Source of the DNA: Terrabacter sp. 28
GTDB taxonomy: Bacteria > Actinomycetota > Actinomycetes > Actinomycetales > Dermatophilaceae
Direction: 5' to 3'
Length of the DNA stretch: 64,000 nucleotides
NCBI GenBank assembly: GCA_000955875.1
Contig: JYOE01000011.1
Span: 186,001 to 250,000, forward strand
Positions 56,660 through 64,000 of the stretch are shown in pieces; within the stretch, counting starts at the first letter, position 1, and each line of letters begins with the position of its first letter. The notes below the pieces were generated by a model. That model made no database searches and was not told the origin of the DNA. It worked only from the letters and a program-made list of their open reading frames with translations. Position numbers and translations under genes: made by a program.

Positions 56660-57157
56660 GTGACCGAGATCGACCTGTCCGCCATCGACGCCGAGCGCGA
56701 GCGGGTGCGTGCCGCGTACCTGCAGCCGCCCGAGAACCGCCCGGCGTCGACCGCTCGGGGGCTGCACCACTTCGCCGTCGTGGCCCGCGACCTCGAGGAG
56801 ACCGTGAAGTTCTACCAGGAGGTGCTCGGCTTCCCGCTGACCGAGATCTTCGAGAACCGCGACTACCGGGGTTCGAACCACTTCTTCTTCGACATCGGCA
56901 ACGGCAACCTCCTGGCCTTCTTCGACTTCCCCGGCCTCGACGTCGGCCCGTACGCGGAGGTGCTCGGCGGACTGCACCACATCGCCATCTCGGTCGAGCC
57001 CGCGACGTGGGAGAGGCTCAAGGGCCGGCTCACAGGGGCCGGCGTGGAGTACGTCGAGGAGAGCGGGACCTCGATCTACTTCCGCGACCCGAACGGAGCC
57101 CGCCTCGAGCTGATCTGCGACCCGCTCGGCGAGATGTACGGCTCCGCGGTCCTCTGA
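56660..57157 (+). CDS. VOC-superfamily protein (glyoxalase/extradiol dioxygenase fold)
   Basis: A 165-residue single VOC module: GLHHFAVVARDLEETVKFYQEVLGF, then GGLHHIAISV, then YFRDPNGARLELI. Candidate metal ligands are the His in each LHH and the terminal Glu. GTG start. The reaction cannot be assigned from the fold. It is 4 kb outside the IclR cluster and lacks its operator, so it is probably unrelated to it. Confidence 0.85.
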   Translation: MTEIDLSAIDAERERVRAAYLQPPENRPASTARGLHHFAVVARDLEETVKFYQEVLGFPLTEIFENRDYRGSNHFFFDIGNGNLLAFFDFPGLDVGPYAEVLGGLHHIAISVEPATWERLKGRLTGAGVEYVEESGTSIYFRDPNGARLELICDPLGEMYGSAVL

Positions 57158-57173
57158 GGTCTGGTCCGGGCGC

Positions 57174-57515
57174 TCAGAGGTAGAGGCCGGTCTGCCCGGC
57201 GTCGGTGCGCTGCGCCGCGACGGCGTGGATGTCGCGCTCGCGCAGCAGCACGTAGTCGGTGCCCTGCAGCTCCACCTCGGCCCGGTCCTCGGGGTCGAAG
57301 AGCACCCGGTCGCCGAGCTGCACCTGACGCACGTTCGGCCCGGTGGCCACGACCTCGCCCCACGCCAGGCGCTTGCCGACGGATGCCGTGGCGGGGATCA
57401 GGATGCCGCCGCCTGAGCGCCGGTCCCCCTCCTTCTCGAGGGAGACGAGCACCCGGTCGTGCAGCATCCGCACCGGCAGCTCCTGCGCCGTCGTGGCGGT
57501 GTCCTTCTTGCCCAT
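57174..57515 (-). CDS. GroES-like co-chaperonin paralogue
   Basis: A 113-residue protein with the GroES core: MLHDRVLVSLE, RSGGGILIPATA (mobile loop region), WGEVVATGPN, VQLGDRVLFDPE, YVLLRERDIHAV. It has a 12-residue N-terminal and a 12-residue C-terminal extension compared with housekeeping GroES, and no groEL is adjacent. It is probably a secondary copy rather than the main groES. Confidence 0.82.
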   Translation of the reverse strand: MGKKDTATTAQELPVRMLHDRVLVSLEKEGDRRSGGGILIPATASVGKRLAWGEVVATGPNVRQVQLGDRVLFDPEDRAEVELQGTDYVLLRERDIHAVAAQRTDAGQTGLYL

Positions 57516-57568
57516 GGTGACCCGTGCCGCCTCGTGCTTGCGCTGGTCGGTGACCGGTGGCGGCCGGG

Positions 57569-57823
57569 TCAGCCGCGCCGGCGGCGGAGCAGTCCCACCG
57601 CCACGACGACCACGACGGCGGCGGCCACGACCGCACCGATGCGCTCGATGCGCAGCTCGCCGTCCTCGGTGTGCGTCGCCGACGCGAGGCGCAGCTTGAG
57701 GCTCTGCACCTGCCGCTCGGCGATGACCTGCGGTTGCGCCCGGTAGGCCAGCTCGTTGACGGTGCCCTCGAGACGCGCGCGGGCGGCCCGGATGTCCTGC
57801 TCGATGCGTGCGGTGTCGGTCAT
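57569..57823 (-). CDS. DUF3618 small membrane protein
   Basis: An 84-residue protein of the DUF3618 type: an amphipathic N-terminal half (MTDTARIEQDIRAARARLEG, TVNELAYRAQP) and a single C-terminal membrane helix (VVAAAVVVVVAVGLL) ending RRRRG. The function is unknown; actinobacterial copies are often near bcp, as here. It follows bcp by 27 nt on the same strand. Confidence 0.82.
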   Translation of the reverse strand: MTDTARIEQDIRAARARLEGTVNELAYRAQPQVIAERQVQSLKLRLASATHTEDGELRIERIGAVVAAAVVVVVAVGLLRRRRG

Positions 57824-57850
57824 CTGGCTTCCTTTCGGGACGATTCGACT

Positions 57851-58324
57851 CTAGTCGGCGAGGCCGAGATCGCGGCGGAGCTTGGCCACGTGGCCGGTCG
57901 CCTTGACGTTGTAGAACGCGTGGCTGACCTTGCCCTCCTCGTCGACGACGAACGTCGACCGGATGACACCCTCCACGGTCTTGCCGTAGAGCTTCTTCTC
58001 ACCCCAGGCGCCGTACGCGTGGTGGACCGAGAGGTCCTCGTCGCTCAGCAGCGGGATGGTGAGGTGGTCGCGCTCGCGGAACTTCGCGAGCTTCGCCGGC
58101 TTGTCCTTCGAGATGCCGACGACCTCGTAGCCGTCCTTCTTGAGGGAGTCGAGCGACTCGCTGAAGTCGCACGCCTGCTTCGTGCAGCCGGGGGTCATGG
58201 CGGCCGGGTAGAAGTAGACGATGACCTTGCGGCCGGCGAAGTCGTCGAGCGAGACGGTGCTGCCGGCGTCGTCAGGGAGGGAGAAGGCCGGTGCCTGCTC
58301 GCCGGGCTCGAGTCTGGACGTCAC
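57851..58324 (-). CDS. bcp: thioredoxin-dependent thiol peroxidase (Bcp/PrxQ)
   Basis: A 157-residue peroxiredoxin. AAMTPGCTKQACDFSES contains the peroxidatic Cys (TPGC) and the resolving Cys five residues later, typical of the atypical 2-Cys Bcp class. It reduces peroxides in the cytosol with thioredoxin. GTG start with AGGAGG upstream. First gene before DUF3618. Confidence 0.95.
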   Translation of the reverse strand: MTSRLEPGEQAPAFSLPDDAGSTVSLDDFAGRKVIVYFYPAAMTPGCTKQACDFSESLDSLKKDGYEVVGISKDKPAKLAKFRERDHLTIPLLSDEDLSVHHAYGAWGEKKLYGKTVEGVIRSTFVVDEEGKVSHAFYNVKATGHVAKLRRDLGLAD

Positions 58325-58693
58325 GGGGGCTCCTCCTGGTCGGTGCGCGCCGGCTGACCGCTGCTTGTGGTCAGGGCGCGCACGAATCTCGCGCTGGACG
58401 AAAGGCTTTCACGAAGCGTATCGGTACCCCTCGTACCCGCCTCGGGCGATCCGGCCGCCCCCGGGGCGGCCGATCGGTGCCGCTGGTGCGGACGGCGGGA
58501 CTCGAACCCGCACACCTGAGGCACAGGAACCTAAATCCTGCGTGTCTACCAGTTCCACCACGTCCGCCGACTGCTGCGCCGCCCACTGTAGTTGGCCGCT
58601 CGCCGCGAGGAGCCAGCAGGCACGCGAGCCGGTATCACCGGACCGTTCCCGAGGCTCCGTCTGGGAAGAACGGATTCGAGCCGGGGGGTCGAC
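58325..58693. other. 369-nt intergenic region holding tRNA-Leu
   Basis: The stretch between bcp and the small CPECG gene holds only tRNA-Leu (58487-58567), the leftward promoter region of bcp, and a promoter for the next rightward pair. I see no further gene. Confidence 0.7.
58487..58567 (-). tRNA. tRNA-Leu (anticodon UAG)
   Basis: Acceptor GCGGACG/CGTCCGC, class II long variable arm, anticodon stem CAGGA/TCCTG with loop TTTAGGT giving UAG, T-arm GCGGG-TTCGAGT-CCCGC, discriminator A. CCA is not encoded. Confidence 0.95.
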
Positions 58694-58912
58694 ATGGACG
58701 AGACGATCGCGGGCGCAGGCGCGCCGGGGCTGGAGACGACGGTGTGTCCCGAGTGCGGCGCCGTCGCCGAGCTGACCGACCGCTACCAGCTCGACAGCAC
58801 CGACGGACCGGTCGAGCACGCCCGCGTCGTGTGTCTCGCGCGGCACTGGTTCCTCCTGCCGACCGCCGGCCTGCCGACCGTCGTCGTGCCGGTGGCTAGC
58901 CTGCGTGCATGA
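58694..58912 (+). CDS. small CPECG-containing protein, unknown function
   Basis: A 72-residue protein with one CPECG motif near residue 18 and a single further Cys in VVCLARHWFLLP. It looks like a half zinc ribbon or a degenerate zinc-binding peptide. The ATG was chosen because it excludes upstream low-quality sequence; the RBS is G-rich but poor. Its stop overlaps the RidA start by 4 nt, which supports it being real and coupled. Confidence 0.65.
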   Translation: MDETIAGAGAPGLETTVCPECGAVAELTDRYQLDSTDGPVEHARVVCLARHWFLLPTAGLPTVVVPVASLRA

Positions 58913-59313
58913 GGCGCAACATCGGCACGGGGAGCCCGTGGGAGGGCGTGGTCGGCTACTCGCGCGCCGTGCGCGTCGGCGACACGGTGCACGTCGCCGG
59001 CACCACCGCGGTGCGCGACGGGCAGGTGGTGGCGCCCGGCGACGCGTACCGGCAGGCGCAGGTGGCTCTCGAGATCGTCGTGGCTGCCCTCGCCGAGTGC
59101 GGGGCCTCCCCCGCCGACGTCGTGCGCACCCGCCTCTACGTCACCGACATCCGCGACTGGGAGGCCGTCGGCCGCGCGCACGGCGAGGTCTTCGCCGAGG
59201 TGCGGCCGGCGTCGACGATGGTCCAGGTCGGCGCGCTCGTCGAGCCCGAGCTGCTCGTCGAGATCGAGGCCGAGGCCGTCGTCGGCAGCGGTGTCACTCC
59301 ACCTTCACGGTGA
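58909..59313 (+). CDS. RidA/YjgF-family protein
   Basis: A 134-residue RidA-fold protein (GYSRAVRVGDTVHVAGTT, VVRTRLYVTDIRDW, PASTMVQVGALVEPELLVEIEAEAVV). RidA members deaminate reactive enamine/imine intermediates; the Arg in VVRTRLYVTD and the C-terminal Glu are the usual active-site positions. It ends inside the oppositely oriented oxidoreductase gene (20-nt tail-to-tail overlap). Confidence 0.9.
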   Translation: MRRNIGTGSPWEGVVGYSRAVRVGDTVHVAGTTAVRDGQVVAPGDAYRQAQVALEIVVAALAECGASPADVVRTRLYVTDIRDWEAVGRAHGEVFAEVRPASTMVQVGALVEPELLVEIEAEAVVGSGVTPPSR

Positions 59314-60859
59314 CGACGTGGATGCCGGTCGCGCCGTCCGGTGCCGGCGGGGCCTCGAGCGGTGACTGCGCCTCGCCCTTCGCGTCGTACGCGCGCACCC
59401 GAAGCTCGTGGCTGCCGGGCGTCGCCTGCCACTGGTAGACCCACTGCCGCCAGGTGTCGATGCTGGCGTCCGCGGCGAGCCGCGCCTCGGCCCAGGGTTG
59501 CTGGTCGACCTGCACCTCGACCTTGGAGATGCCGGTGTGCTGGTGCCACGCGACACCTGCCACGGCCACCGTCCCGGCCTTGACGGTGGCGCCGGCTCGA
59601 GGCACGTCGATGCGCGAGGCGGTCTTGATCGGCCCGGTCGCCGACCAACCACGCGTCGACCAGTACGCGACGTCCTTCTCGTACGTCGTCACCTTGAGCT
59701 CGGTGACCCATTTCGTCGCGGACACGTAGCCGTAGAGGCCCGGGACGACGACGCGTACGGGGAAGCCGTGCTCGAAGGGCAGCGGCTCGCCGTTCATCCT
59801 GATCGCGAGGAGCGCGTTGCGGTCGTCGGTGAGCGCCCCGAGCGGCGTCGAGGCCGTGAAGCCGTCGATGCTCGTCTGCAGCACCATGTCGGCGCCGGCC
59901 TTCGGCCCGGCGAGCGCCAGCAGCTCGCGCACCGGCCACCCGGTCCATACGGCGTTGCCGACGAGGTCGCCGCCGACCTCGTTCGAGACGCACGTCAACG
60001 TCACGAGGGCTTCCTGCATCTCTTTGCCCTGCAAGGTCTTCCAGTCGATCTCGACCTCACGGTCGACCATGCCGGTGACCTTGAGCCTCCAGTCGTTGGC
60101 GTCGATGCGCGGCACGACGATCGCCGTGTCGATGCGGTAGAAGTCGGCGTTCGGGACGATGTAGGGCGTCAGGCCGGGGATGCGCAGGTCGGCCCCGGCA
60201 GGGATGGCGAGCTTCGTGCCCTTGACCGGCGCGCTCTTGAGCGCGTCACGCGACACGGTGGCCGCCGACGAGCCGCCACCCGCATAACCGCCGAGGTATG
60301 CCGTCACGGCACCCACCGCGCCACCGAGCAGCCAGCGCCTGCCCGGGTTCGCAGCGCCGGCAGCGCCGGTCGGTGCTGGGGCGGCGCGGCTGAGGAACCA
60401 TAGCCCGGCGACGGTTCCGAGCACGGTCGGGAGGACGTCGAGCGGCCCGGCACCCGGTCGGGTCATCACGGCCGCGGCCCCGACGACCCCGACGAGGGCG
60501 AAGGCGACGAGCGCCGGCACCAGGTGCCGCATGGCGACCGCGCCGATCGCGGCGCAGACGAGCGCGAGCACCACCACGGTGCCGACGAGCAGGGCTCGCT
60601 TGTCGTTCGTGCCGAAGGTGGACACGGCGAAGTCCTTGAGCCACGGCGGCGTCCGGTCGATGAAGGCTCCGCTCACCGCCGCGATCGGCGCCGGCTGTCC
60701 GGAGGACTGGCCGACCGCGACGAGCGCGGCCGCCGCCAGGGTCGCGAGACCGACGGTGACCAGCCCGGCCACGAACCCGTCGACGGCTCCCCACCACAGT
60801 GGGCGAGCCACCGGCTCCTGAGCGGTCTCGGGACGGGTGGCCGGGCTGGTTGCGGTCAT
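59294..60859 (-). CDS. membrane-anchored molybdopterin-dependent oxidoreductase (sulfite oxidase fold)
   Basis: A 521-residue protein. About 4-5 hydrophobic segments in the first ~185 residues anchor it, with the last leading out of the membrane. The catalytic domain has the Mo-ligand cysteine in LVTLTCVSNEVGG and the pterin-binding NAVWTGWPVRELL, and GFPVRVVVPGLYGYVSATKWV near its end. The C-terminal beta domain (ASRIDVPRAGATVKAG, VSRIEVQVD-like block) is the Mo-co dimerisation type. Electron acceptor and substrate are unknown. It follows rdgB with a 4-nt overlap. Confidence 0.9.
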   Translation of the reverse strand: MTATSPATRPETAQEPVARPLWWGAVDGFVAGLVTVGLATLAAAALVAVGQSSGQPAPIAAVSGAFIDRTPPWLKDFAVSTFGTNDKRALLVGTVVVLALVCAAIGAVAMRHLVPALVAFALVGVVGAAAVMTRPGAGPLDVLPTVLGTVAGLWFLSRAAPAPTGAAGAANPGRRWLLGGAVGAVTAYLGGYAGGGSSAATVSRDALKSAPVKGTKLAIPAGADLRIPGLTPYIVPNADFYRIDTAIVVPRIDANDWRLKVTGMVDREVEIDWKTLQGKEMQEALVTLTCVSNEVGGDLVGNAVWTGWPVRELLALAGPKAGADMVLQTSIDGFTASTPLGALTDDRNALLAIRMNGEPLPFEHGFPVRVVVPGLYGYVSATKWVTELKVTTYEKDVAYWSTRGWSATGPIKTASRIDVPRAGATVKAGTVAVAGVAWHQHTGISKVEVQVDQQPWAEARLAADASIDTWRQWVYQWQATPGSHELRVRAYDAKGEAQSPLEAPPAPDGATGIHVVTVKVE

Positions 60860-61476
60860 GGCCTCAGGTGCTCCTTCAGGTGCGGCACCAGGGCTCGGAA
60901 GGCGAGCGACCGGTGCGACACGTGGTTCTTCTCGTCGGCGTCGTACTCCGCCAGTGTGCGTTCGTTGCCGTCCGGTTGGTCGGATGGGACGAAGATCGGG
61001 TCGTAACCGAAACCATTCGTGCCCCGCGGCTCGCGGCCCACCGTGCCCGGGAACCGGCCGAGCTCGGCGGCCGAGCGTCCGTCGGGCAGTACGAGCGCCG
61101 CCGCGCAGACGAACGCCGCCGCACGGTGCTCGTCGCGCACGTCACCCAGCTGGTTGAGGAGCAGCTCGAGGTTGGCGCGGTCGCCGCCCCCACCGGACCA
61201 GCGCGCGCTGAAGATGCCCGGGGCTCCACCGAGCACGTCGACGGCGAGCCCGGAGTCGTCGGCGAGTGCCGGCATACCGGTGGCGTGCGCCGCCGACGCG
61301 GCCTTGAGGATGGCGTTCTGCTCGAAGGTGACGCCGTCCTCGACGACGTCGGGCGCGTCGGGGAACTCGTCGAGTCCGACGATCTCGAGCCCGAGCTCGG
61401 CGCTCACGTCGGCGAGGATCTCGCGCAGCTCCTCGACCTTGTGGGAGTTGCGGGTGGCGAGGACGACCTTCGTCAC
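60856..61476 (-). CDS. rdgB: RdgB/HAM1 non-canonical purine NTP pyrophosphatase
   Basis: A 206-residue housecleaning enzyme hydrolysing XTP, dITP and ITP to monophosphates. [17 protein letters not shown] is the substrate-binding N-terminus, [26 protein letters not shown] contains the catalytic/metal acids, and [12 protein letters not shown] and [10 protein letters not shown] follow. GTG start overlapping the rph stop by 4 nt. rph-rdgB is a widespread pair. Confidence 0.95.
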   Translation of the reverse strand: MTKVVLATRNSHKVEELREILADVSAELGLEIVGLDEFPDAPDVVEDGVTFEQNAILKAASAAHATGMPALADDSGLAVDVLGGAPGIFSARWSGGGGDRANLELLLNQLGDVRDEHRAAAFVCAAALVLPDGRSAAELGRFPGTVGREPRGTNGFGYDPIFVPSDQPDGNERTLAEYDADEKNHVSHRSLAFRALVPHLKEHLRP

Positions 61477-62282
61477 GCGACCGACCCCCCGTCGGCGACG
61501 TCCGCCGTGCCGGCCGAGCCGACCGTGTCGACCGTGTCGACCGTGTCGAGGGCCGGGGAGGCGAGCGCCTGCTGCTGGCGCTCGGTGAGGTCGGCGCACC
61601 CCTTCTTCGCGAGGTCGAGCAGCTGGTCGAGCAGGTCGCGGTCGAAGGGTTCGCCCTCGGCTGTGCCCTGCACCTCGATGAAGCGTCCGTCGCCGGTCAT
61701 GACGACGTTCATGTCGGTCTCGGCCGTGGAGTCCTCGGGGTAGTCGAGGTCGAGAACGGCCTGCCCGCCCACGACGCCGACGGAGACGGCGGCCACGGAA
61801 CCGGTGAGCGGCTCGGCCTTCTTGGCGATGAGGCCCTTGGCGCGCGCGTCCTCGATGGCGTCCGCGAGCGCGACGAAGGCGCCGGTGATCGCAGCCGTGC
61901 GGGTGCCGCCGTCGGCCTGGAGCACGTCGCAGTCGAGGACGATGGTGTTCTCGCCCAGCGCCTTGGTGTCGATGACGGCTCGGAGACTGCGTCCGATGAG
62001 CCGGCTGATCTCGTGCGTGCGGCCGCCGATGCGGCCCTTGACGCTCTCGCGGTCGGAGCGGGTGTTCGTGGCCCGCGGCAGCATGGCGTACTCGGCGGTG
62101 ACCCAACCGGTGCCCTTGCCCTTGAGCCACCGGGGCACACCCTCGGTGAAGGACGCCGCGCACAGCACCCGGGTGCGGCCGAACTCGACGAGGACGCTCC
62201 CCTCGGCATGGTCGAGCCAGTTGCGCGTGATCCGCACCTCGCGCGTCTGGTCGGGGGCACGTCCGTCATGTCGGTTGGTCAT
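61473..62282 (-). CDS. rph: ribonuclease PH
   Basis: A 269-residue 3'-5' phosphorolytic exoribonuclease that trims tRNA 3' ends. [50 protein letters not shown] and [18 protein letters not shown] are the phosphate- and RNA-binding blocks. ATG gives [12 protein letters not shown], the usual N-terminus. The C-terminal tail carries a triplicated Asp-Thr-Val unit (9-nt repeat ACCGTGTCG at 61522-61548 on the plus strand), beyond the conserved fold. Confidence 0.95.
   Translation of the reverse strand: MTNRHDGRAPDQTREVRITRNWLDHAEGSVLVEFGRTRVLCAASFTEGVPRWLKGKGTGWVTAEYAMLPRATNTRSDRESVKGRIGGRTHEISRLIGRSLRAVIDTKALGENTIVLDCDVLQADGGTRTAAITGAFVALADAIEDARAKGLIAKKAEPLTGSVAAVSVGVVGGQAVLDLDYPEDSTAETDMNVVMTGDGRFIEVQGTAEGEPFDRDLLDQLLDLAKKGCADLTERQQQALASPALDTVDTVDTVGSAGTADVADGGSVA
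61522..61548. repeat. three 9-nt tandem repeats inside rph
   Basis: ACCGTGTCG three times in direct succession, encoding Asp-Thr-Val repeats near the RNase PH C-terminus. Being a multiple of three it can vary in copy number without shifting the frame. Confidence 0.8.
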
Positions 62283-62337
62283 GACGTCGAGGCTAGCCAT
62301 GCCGGGGGCGCGGGTCCGCACCGCGGGTGCCGGGTGG

Positions 62338-63207
62338 TCAGTCCGCGGACGCCGCCGACAGCCGCTCCACCTCGTCGGGCGACAGCTCGAGGTCGACCGC
62401 CCGCACCGAGTCGCGGATGCTCTCGGGGCGCGAGGCACCGGGGATCGGCACGACGACCGGGGCGAGCGCGAGCTCCCACGCCAGGGCGACCTGCTGCGGG
62501 CTCACGTCGTGCGCGCGGGCCACGTCGGCGAACGCGTCGTGGCGGCTGCCGAGCTCGCCGGCCTTGCTGATGCCGCCGAGTGGGCTCCACGGCAGGAAGG
62601 CGATGCCGAGCTCGGCGCACAGCTCGAGCTCGGGCGTGCTGCTGCGGAAGGCCGGCGAGAACTGGTTCTGCACCGAGACGAGCCGGCCGCCGAGCACCTC
62701 CTGCGCCTCGCGGATCTGGGCGGGGTCGGCGTTCGAGATGCCGGCCATCTCGATGACGCCCTCGTCGAGCAGGTCGGCGAGTGCCCCCACCGACTCGGCG
62801 TACGGCACGTCGGGGTCGGGCCGGTGGAACTGGTAGAGCCCGATGGCGTCGCCGCCCAGCCGCGCCAGCGAGGCCTTGGCCGCCGCCTCGAGGTGGTCGG
62901 GACGGCCGTTCAGCGTCCAGGAGCCGTCGCCCGGGCGCAGGTGGCCGCCCTTGGTCGCGACGAGCACGTCGGACCCGCCGCCCGCCCACGACGAGAGCGC
63001 CTTGGCGATGAGCGACTCGTTGTGCCCGACCTCGTCGGCGTCGCGGTGGTACGCGTCCGCCGTGTCGATGAAGGTGACCCCGGCGTCGAGGGCCGCGTGG
63101 ATCGTGCGGATCGAGCGCTCTTCGTCGGGTCGTCCCTCGATCGACATCGGCATGCCGCCGAGCCCGATGGCGCTGACCTTCCTCGTCCCGATGGTTCGCT
63201 GCTGCAC
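62338..63207 (-). CDS. aldo/keto reductase
   Basis: A 289-residue NADPH-dependent TIM-barrel oxidoreductase. The catalytic tetrad is Asp and Tyr in DTADAYHRD, Lys in VATKGG, and His in LYQFHRPD. The C-terminal cofactor loop is [17 protein letters not shown]. The GTG start has AGGAGG 6 nt upstream. Substrate unknown. It sits between the MBL-fold gene and rph, which in other actinobacteria are often nearly adjacent, so it may be a later insertion in that group. Confidence 0.9.
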   Translation of the reverse strand: MQQRTIGTRKVSAIGLGGMPMSIEGRPDEERSIRTIHAALDAGVTFIDTADAYHRDADEVGHNESLIAKALSSWAGGGSDVLVATKGGHLRPGDGSWTLNGRPDHLEAAAKASLARLGGDAIGLYQFHRPDPDVPYAESVGALADLLDEGVIEMAGISNADPAQIREAQEVLGGRLVSVQNQFSPAFRSSTPELELCAELGIAFLPWSPLGGISKAGELGSRHDAFADVARAHDVSPQQVALAWELALAPVVVPIPGASRPESIRDSVRAVDLELSPDEVERLSAASAD

Positions 63208-63311
63208 GGTGCCTCCTGTGGGTTCGGGGTGGGGCCGTCGGCGCCCGCACCGAGAGTCTCCGTACCCGGGCGACCGCCGTGACCACCCCGGCCGTCCACC
63301 TCGTGGCCGGC

Positions 63312-64000
63312 TCAGAGGGTGTAGCTGGCGCCCGGTTCGGCGAGCTCGACCTTGCCCGGCCAGACGGCCGCGGCCTGGTCGCGGCAGACCTCGGGGTCGT
63401 TCCACGCCGGGATGTGCGTGAGCATGAGGCGTCCCACTCCCCCGGCCCGGATGGCCGCCTCTGCGGCACGTCTGCCGGAGAGGTGGATGTCGGGCACGCT
63501 GTCGCGCCCGTCGACGAAGGCGGAGTCGGCCAGGACCAGGTCGGCGTCGGCCATGAGGTCGGAGAGCTCGTCGCAGGTGTCGGTGTCGCCCGTGTAGGCG
63601 AGGGTGCGGCCGTGGGCCTCGACCCGGAAGCCGAACGCCTCGACGGGGTGGTTGACCCGGACCGGCGTGACCGTGAACGGCCCGACGGACACCGGCTCGC
63701 GGTCGCGCAGGTCGTGGAAGTCGAACGTGCCGAAGACGTCCTCGCTGTCGCCGCCGCCGTAGGCACGGGCCAGGTGCACGCCGGTGCCGGGCGGACCCCA
63801 CACCGGCATCGCCGGACGGCCGGGGCCACCCGGCACGTAGCGCATCATGACGTAGAGGCCGCACATGTCGATGCAGTGGTCGACGTGCAGGTGGCTGAGC
63901 AGGACGGCGTCGACGGCATACGGCTGGATGTGGTTCTGGAGGGCGCCCAGCGCCCCGTTGCCGAGGTCGAGCACGATGCTCCACGTGCGCCCCTCGTGCT
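63312..64000 (-). CDS. MBL-fold metallo-hydrolase (5' end beyond window)
   Basis: The C-terminal ~229 residues of a metallo-beta-lactamase-fold hydrolase; the frame is open through the right edge, with WSIVLDLGNGALG at the start of the visible part. Metal ligands are in LLSHLHVDHCIDM (HxHxDH), VNHPVEAFG, YTGDTDTCDEL (Asp) and LMLTHIPAW (His). It resembles the RNase Z-like/phosphodiesterase branch. I recall this type of gene being found near rph in actinobacteria. Function not determined. Confidence 0.88.
   Translation of the reverse strand, partial: HEGRTWSIVLDLGNGALGALQNHIQPYAVDAVLLSHLHVDHCIDMCGLYVMMRYVPGGPGRPAMPVWGPPGTGVHLARAYGGGDSEDVFGTFDFHDLRDREPVSVGPFTVTPVRVNHPVEAFGFRVEAHGRTLAYTGDTDTCDELSDLMADADLVLADSAFVDGRDSVPDIHLSGRRAAEAAIRAGGVGRLMLTHIPAWNDPEVCRDQAAAVWPGKVELAEPGASYTL

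Noticed and set aside
56660..57157. VOC protein as the extradiol ring-cleavage enzyme of the aromatic pathway
   Set aside because: It is 4 kb beyond the last cluster gene, next to unrelated genes, and has no IclR-regulon element; a single VOC module alone does not define an extradiol dioxygenase.
59294..59313. 20-nt overlap of RidA and the molybdopterin oxidoreductase as an annotation error
   Set aside because: The genes are convergent, both C-termini look natural, and tail-to-tail overlaps of this size are common in compact GC-rich genomes.

Overview
The window comes from the chromosome of a high-GC Gram-positive bacterium, almost certainly an actinobacterium. The evidence is very GC-rich DNA with strong third-position G/C, many GTG starts, ATGA/GTGA-coupled genes, and an actinobacterial gene set (EttA, paired dynamin-like GTPases, oligoribonuclease, lipoprotein-based sugar importers). 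A Micrococcales/Intrasporangiaceae-type host is a guess. No transposase, integrase, phage gene, rRNA or CRISPR array was seen.

Layout. (1) 1-10.8 kb, mostly housekeeping: the end of corA, ettA, an SSB, a pair of 569-residue membrane GTPases, tRNA-Arg, a PrsW protease, orn, tRNA-His, and a secreted beta-helix protein with a small exported partner. (2) 10.9-27.9 kb, an L-rhamnose module. A leftward operon (CUT1-type binding protein, two permeases, GH78 rhamnosidase, GH3 glucosidase) diverges from a rightward one (rhamnose isomerase, fused rhamnulose-1-P aldolase/lactaldehyde dehydrogenase, rhamnulokinase, LacI regulator, lutABC). Two LacI-type operators, TGAATCGCTTCA and TGAAACGCTTCA, sit between them, each next to its own promoter. 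Together these genes could take a rhamnoside to dihydroxyacetone phosphate and, via lactaldehyde and lactate, to pyruvate. (3) tRNA-Lys and a strong terminator. (4) 28.2-52.2 kb, a second catabolic cluster around an IclR regulator. A leftward operon encodes a peptide/oligosaccharide-type ABC importer (with a permease-ATPase fusion), two large GH78 rhamnosidases, a nucleoside-hydrolase-like protein and PobA. Rightward units encode an HSL-type esterase, GH43, a 3-His/1-Glu cupin resembling quercetin dioxygenase, a second esterase, an FAH-family hydrolase, a DUF3500 protein, a class A flavin monooxygenase and a GH1 beta-glucosidase fused to DUF2218. A 15-bp element, TGCC-N7-GG(A/C)A, lies before all four transcription units. 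(5) 52.2-64 kb: Nudix, a zinc-dependent phospholipase C-like protein with an unknown partner, VOC protein, GroES-like, DUF3618, Bcp, tRNA-Leu, RidA, a membrane molybdopterin oxidoreductase, rdgB, rph, an aldo/keto reductase and the end of an MBL-fold hydrolase gene.

Main interpretation. Region 4 looks like a regulon for intracellular use of plant phenolic (flavonoid) rhamnoglucosides. Import would be followed by removal of rhamnose and glucose, opening or hydroxylation of the aglycone, ester cleavage, and PobA funnelling of 4-hydroxybenzoate to protocatechuate. The released rhamnose would feed region 2. The family assignments are solid; the substrate and the reaction order are inference.
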